Positions 14,841 through 17,633 of a stretch of DNA of 17,633 bases are shown in pieces. A model generated the notes under the pieces. It saw only the letters and a program-made list of their open reading frames with translations, was not told the DNA's origin and did not search any database. Origin of the DNA: Bacteroidales bacterium. Lineage in GTDB: Bacteria > Bacteroidota > Bacteroidia > Bacteroidales > JAADGE01. Location: NCBI GenBank assembly GCA_026987795.1, contig JALSMF010000199.1:1-17633 (forward strand), read 5' to 3'. The position numbers and the translations under genes were made by a program. Within the stretch, counting starts at the first letter, position 1; every line of letters begins with the position of its first letter.

Positions 14841-15701
14841 TTAATTAACTTTTAATAATTTAATTTCGTACACAAGTGTTGTAAAAGGCGGAACATAGCC
14901 TTTTAGTCCTTTTTTTCCGTACGCTGTTTTTGACGGAGCAATAAGTTTTATTTTATCGCCCTCTCTCATTGTTTGAATAGCTTCGTTCCATGCCGGAATA
15001 ACAAATTTACCCCCTAAAACAAAGGTCAGCGGGATGCCTTTATCTATCGAAGAGTCAAAAACTTTTCCGTTAATATATTTTCCCGTAAAGTTTATGGTTA
15101 CCTTATTTCCTTTTGCAGCTTTTTTGCCGTTGCCTTTTTTCAGTTTTATAATATAAATTCCGGAACTTGTCGGTTTTTCTTTTATGTTTTCAGCCGAAAG
15201 ATATTCATTGAGAATTTGTCTTTCTTCAAGTTCTTTTTTAATTAAAAATTGTTTATATTCCTTATTTATCTGTTCTTCAGATACAATACCGACAACCTTT
15301 ATTTCAAAACGTAAAAAGTCTTCGGGCGAAATAAAACCGGGAACACTATCTTTTTTTGTTTTCTTAAAAAAATTATCTGCCCGTATTAAAAAAGAGGCAC
15401 TGTCTCCTACACACATCATTTTCAAAGCATTTTGAATTAACCCGTCTTTGTCGGCATCAGTTACTTTCACTCTGAAATCTGCCGGGAGTTCTTCAGAATT
15501 AAAAAGCAATGAATCTTTTCGATTATAGTATTTTAGTTTTAATGCTAATATATTGCCTGTCTGTATTTTCTTTTCTTCTGTATCTCGGTGTATAAATTTA
15601 TATTGAAGTCCGGATTTATCAGTCTTATATTTTTCGGACTCTTTACAGTCAGTTAAGACAAGCACGGATATGACAATAAAAAGAAAGTATGCAGCTTTCA
15701 T
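14841..15701 (-). CDS. FKBP-type peptidyl-prolyl isomerase lipoprotein
   Basis: 286 residues. A short hydrophobic signal ends at L16-T17-D18-C19, followed by KESE. This is a lipoprotein-like site, although Asp just before the cysteine departs from the usual Gly/Ala/Ser. Residues about 27-135 form a degenerate FKBP-like domain ('GLQYKFIHRDTEEKKIQTGN' and 'MMCVGDSASFLI'). A Glu/Lys-rich helical linker follows (about 135-175). The C-terminal FKBP domain (about 178-286) is well kept: 'GNKVTINFTGKYINGKVFDS', 'FVLGGKFVIPAWNEAIQTMREGD', 'KTAYGKKG' and 'VPPFTTLVYEIKLLKV'. It should assist folding of exported or surface proteins in the periplasm. GldI of gliding bacteria is a related lipoprotein PPIase, but nothing here ties this one to gliding. 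It is first in the minus-strand operon. Confidence 0.88.
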   Translation of the reverse strand: MKAAYFLFIVISVLVLTDCKESEKYKTDKSGLQYKFIHRDTEEKKIQTGNILALKLKYYNRKDSLLFNSEELPADFRVKVTDADKDGLIQNALKMMCVGDSASFLIRADNFFKKTKKDSVPGFISPEDFLRFEIKVVGIVSEEQINKEYKQFLIKKELEERQILNEYLSAENIKEKPTSSGIYIIKLKKGNGKKAAKGNKVTINFTGKYINGKVFDSSIDKGIPLTFVLGGKFVIPAWNEAIQTMREGDKIKLIAPSKTAYGKKGLKGYVPPFTTLVYEIKLLKVN

Positions 15702-15726
15702 ATTTATCCCTTAAAAATTACATCAG

Positions 15727-15757
15727 CAAAGATAAGACTATATAAAATCAAAACCAA
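15727..15757 (-). promoter_or_regulatory. promoter of the FKBP-membrane protein-panB-thioesterase operon
   Basis: On the minus strand TTG (15757-15755), a 20-base spacer, then TATCTTTG (15734-15727). The -7 element is identical to that of atpD; the -33 element is ATTG instead of TTTG. The leader to the ATG at 15701 is about 20 bases. Confidence 0.6.
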
Positions 15758-15971
15758 TTTTTTAAAAAAGCCTGCTCATTACATTTTTACCACAAAATTA
15801 GCACACTTCACCGCTTAAAACTATCATCTTATCACATTTAAACGTATTTCTGTCAAAAAACACATAAGTTTTCACAAGTTATATGTTGCTGTGTATATGA
15901 CTGTTACAAAACTCGATGATTCTCTTTGGAAAAATTATCTCTTTTTATTTTCATATTAATTTTTTTTAGCA

Positions 15972-15979
15972 TAAATTTG
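15972..15979 (+). promoter_or_regulatory. possible -7 element for the leader of the receiver-PEP synthase gene
   Basis: TAAATTTG matches TAnnTTTG. The expected -33 position is only a T-rich run (around 15942-15951). Transcription would start near 15986, giving a leader of about 110 bases that includes the terminator at 16037-16067. Confidence 0.4.
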
Positions 15980-16036
15980 TCTGGAGTTTAATACTCATAA
16001 AGTGTTTTTTTCATAGTAAGTTTTAGGTTAGTTGTT

Positions 16037-16067
16037 AAAGGCGGAATTTTTAGTTCCGCCTTTTTTT
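16037..16067 (+). terminator. intrinsic terminator in front of the receiver-PEP synthase gene
   Basis: Perfect 10-base arms (AAAGGCGGAA 16037-16046, TTCCGCCTTT 16054-16063) around a 7-base loop, followed by an unbroken T-run to 16067. On the minus strand the hairpin is followed by only three T, so it works on the plus strand. No plus-strand gene precedes it for over 2.7 kb, and the next ATG is 30 bases downstream. It therefore ends either a small RNA or a leader transcript of the downstream gene. Confidence 0.85.
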
Positions 16068-16096
16068 ATTTAGATTTATCGCTAAAAACAGTATTA

Positions 16097-17633
16097 ATGC
16101 AAGAACAACTTATACGCTTCTCAGAAACTCCTTTTGACAGTTTGATGCAACAAAGAGTGCACAGAGTTTTAATTGTTTGCAGTGAATACGATTCTTTTAC
16201 TTTGGAAGAAGACGGAAGAATTGAAGAGCAAATTTTTAATGAATACGTGTCTCTGAACCTAAGATATCCCCCAAGTATTATGCATGCCGATACAGCAGAG
16301 CAAGCCTTACGAAAAATGCAAAAAAATTATATTGATTTGGTTATAACAATGCTTAATGTAGGGCAAAAATTTGATGCTTTTGAATTCGCAAAAGAGGTAA
16401 AACGCAAATATCCGGGAAAACCGGTTGTTGTTCTTACTCCGTTTTCAAGAGAAGTTTCTTTAATGCTGAGACACGAAGACCTAAGTGGAATAAACTATGT
16501 TTTCAGTTGGCTGGGAAGTGCGGATATATTACTTGCAATCATTAAATTACTTGAAGATAAAATGAATGTCGACAGAGACATAAAAGCCGGTGTTCAGGTA
16601 ATACTTCTTGTTGAAGACTCTGTAAGATATTATTCCGGGTATTTAACCAATATGTATAAAATTTTATTAGTTCAGTCTAAAAAATTTATGAAAGAAGGGT
16701 TAAATGAACATCAGCAAATGAGGAGAATGCGCGGACGTCCGAAAATTCTTTTAGCAAAAAACTACGAAGAAGCTGTTGAATTATACGGTAAATATAAAAA
16801 AAATATTCTCGGAATTATTTCCGATACAAAATTTCCGCGTAACGGAAAAATAGATCCCGATGCCGGAATACGATTTTTATCAAAAGTAAAAAAAGACAGT
16901 AAGTATTTGCCGCTTCTCCTTCAGTCATCTAATATTAATAATAAAATCAGAGCTAAGGAAATAAAGGTTGGGTTTATACATAAATATTCCGAAAATTTAG
17001 CACAAGAGCTGAAAAAATTTATGAACTTATATTTTGCATTCGGAGCATTTCAATTCATAAATCCGGAAACTAAGGAGGTTATACGAAAAGCAAATAACCT
17101 GAAAGAAGTTCAGGAAAGCATAAAAAAGATTCCCTATGAAAGCCTGAAGTATCACATAAACAGAAATCACATATCTAAATGGCTGTACGCAAGGGCATTA
17201 TTTTCACTTGCAGATTTCTTTGCAGGGTTAACAGAGCAAGATTTTTCAGGAGATTTAGACAAAATAAGAGAATTTATACACGTAAATATTTCTAACTTCA
17301 GAAAATCTCAGTCAAGAGGTGTAATTGCCGAATTTGACCGAGAACATTTTGACGATTCTTTAATTTTTTCAAGAATAGGAAAAGGCTCCCTCGGAGGTAA
17401 AGCAAGGGGTTTGGCTTTCCTTGATTCTCTCATAAACAAGCATCCGGAATTAGACAGGTTTAAAGGTATCATAATTAAAATACCGGCAACCGTTGTTATT
17501 TCCACTGAAATTTTCGACAATTTTATGGAAGACAATGATTTATACCCTTTTGCACTGGAAAACAGAACAAATGAAGAGATTTTGGAACGTTTCATAAATT
17601 CAGATTTGAGAGAAGATACTGAAAAAGATATGG
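16097..17633 (+). CDS. receiver-domain protein fused to PEP synthase/PPDK nucleotide-binding domain, C-terminus cut by window edge
   Basis: The frame is open from the ATG at 16097 to the window end (512 residues seen). Residues about 20-145 look like a receiver domain without its chemistry: the acidic pair is replaced by C28-S29 and the phosphoacceptor Asp by M85 ('LVITMLNV'), although T114 is present. Residues about 167-315 form a second receiver-like domain with the acidic E173-D174 ('LVEDS'), a candidate acceptor D243 ('IISDTKFP'), S277/S278 and K296 in the expected order, but about 70 residues separate the acidic pair from D243 instead of about 45. A helical linker follows. Then 'GKGSLGGKARGLAFLDSL' near 428-445 (K435) opens the ATP-grasp-like domain of PEP synthase/pyruvate phosphate dikinase. 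The catalytic His and PEP-binding domains would lie beyond the edge. This suggests a phosphotransfer enzyme under receiver control; activity is unproven. Confidence 0.82.
   Translation, partial: MQEQLIRFSETPFDSLMQQRVHRVLIVCSEYDSFTLEEDGRIEEQIFNEYVSLNLRYPPSIMHADTAEQALRKMQKNYIDLVITMLNVGQKFDAFEFAKEVKRKYPGKPVVVLTPFSREVSLMLRHEDLSGINYVFSWLGSADILLAIIKLLEDKMNVDRDIKAGVQVILLVEDSVRYYSGYLTNMYKILLVQSKKFMKEGLNEHQQMRRMRGRPKILLAKNYEEAVELYGKYKKNILGIISDTKFPRNGKIDPDAGIRFLSKVKKDSKYLPLLLQSSNINNKIRAKEIKVGFIHKYSENLAQELKKFMNLYFAFGAFQFINPETKEVIRKANNLKEVQESIKKIPYESLKYHINRNHISKWLYARALFSLADFFAGLTEQDFSGDLDKIREFIHVNISNFRKSQSRGVIAEFDREHFDDSLIFSRIGKGSLGGKARGLAFLDSLINKHPELDRFKGIIIKIPATVVISTEIFDNFMEDNDLYPFALENRTNEEILERFINSDLREDTEKDM

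Larger units (their letters stand above)
15702..16096. other. 395-base intergenic region between divergent genes
   Basis: AT-rich spacer without a recognisable gene. Its left end holds the promoter of the FKBP operon. Its right end holds a -7 element (15972-15979), a strong hairpin terminator (16037-16067) and the leader of the last gene. A chance-sized 20-codon frame (ATG at 15897, stop at 15957-15959) shows no family resemblance and is not called as a gene. Nothing was seen in about 15760-15960 that looks like a known RNA family. Confidence 0.6.

Noticed and set aside
15897..15959. 20-codon frame in the gap before the receiver-PEP synthase gene
   Set aside because: There is no promoter pair or recognisable family, and it ends before the proposed leader start; chance is the simplest reading.
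1..17633. Search for tRNA, rRNA, CRISPR arrays, insertion sequences and phage or defence genes
   Set aside because: No cloverleaf, spaced repeats, transposase motifs, terminal inverted repeats or phage-type genes were visible; gene content is housekeeping and respiratory.

Overview
The window reads as ordinary chromosomal sequence from a low-GC, respiring member of the Bacteroidota, most likely an uncultured Bacteroidales-like lineage. The evidence for this is: several start regions carry the Bacteroidota-type promoter (TTTG, 19-20 bases, TAnnTTTG); starts lack Shine-Dalgarno sequences; the glutamine synthetase is the large type III enzyme; the ATP synthase epsilon subunit is short; and there is a DUF4296-type lipoprotein and a PorT-like outer membrane barrel. 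No mobile element, CRISPR array, tRNA or rRNA was seen.

Layout. Bases 1-472 (minus) hold most of a DUF4296-like lipoprotein that runs off the left edge. Bases 724-3980 (plus) are a three-gene redox module: a Tat-exported iron-sulfur protein, a ten-helix NrfD-type quinone-site membrane protein, and a membrane-tethered monoheme cytochrome c. It ends at a strong terminator (4004-4043). Type III glutamine synthetase (4209-6404) and a small thioredoxin-like protein with its own promoter (6471-6806) follow. A bidirectional terminator separates these from atpD-atpC on the minus strand (8636-6878). A divergent promoter region (8637-8893) serves atpD to the left and, to the right, a tight plus-strand run: gltX, a TatD-type hydrolase, tcdA, an outer membrane barrel and ubiX (8894-13005). 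This run meets a minus-strand operon end to end with overlapping stop codons. Read in its own direction, that operon is an FKBP-type prolyl isomerase lipoprotein, a four-helix membrane protein, panB and a YbgC-like thioesterase (15701-13002). After a 395-base gap with a leader-type terminator, the last gene (16097 to the right edge) encodes two receiver-like domains followed by the start of a PEP synthase/pyruvate phosphate dikinase nucleotide-binding domain.

How it fits together. The redox module would exchange electrons between the menaquinone pool and a periplasmic cytochrome c, and the ATP synthase genes belong to the same energy economy. The gltX and panB operons are housekeeping (tRNA charging and modification, flavin prenylation, pantothenate synthesis). 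The most unusual items are three: the redox module has no catalytic subunit beside it, and its Fe-S protein lacks two conserved cysteines; the last gene is a receiver-PEP synthase fusion; and a terminator stands in the leader of that gene.
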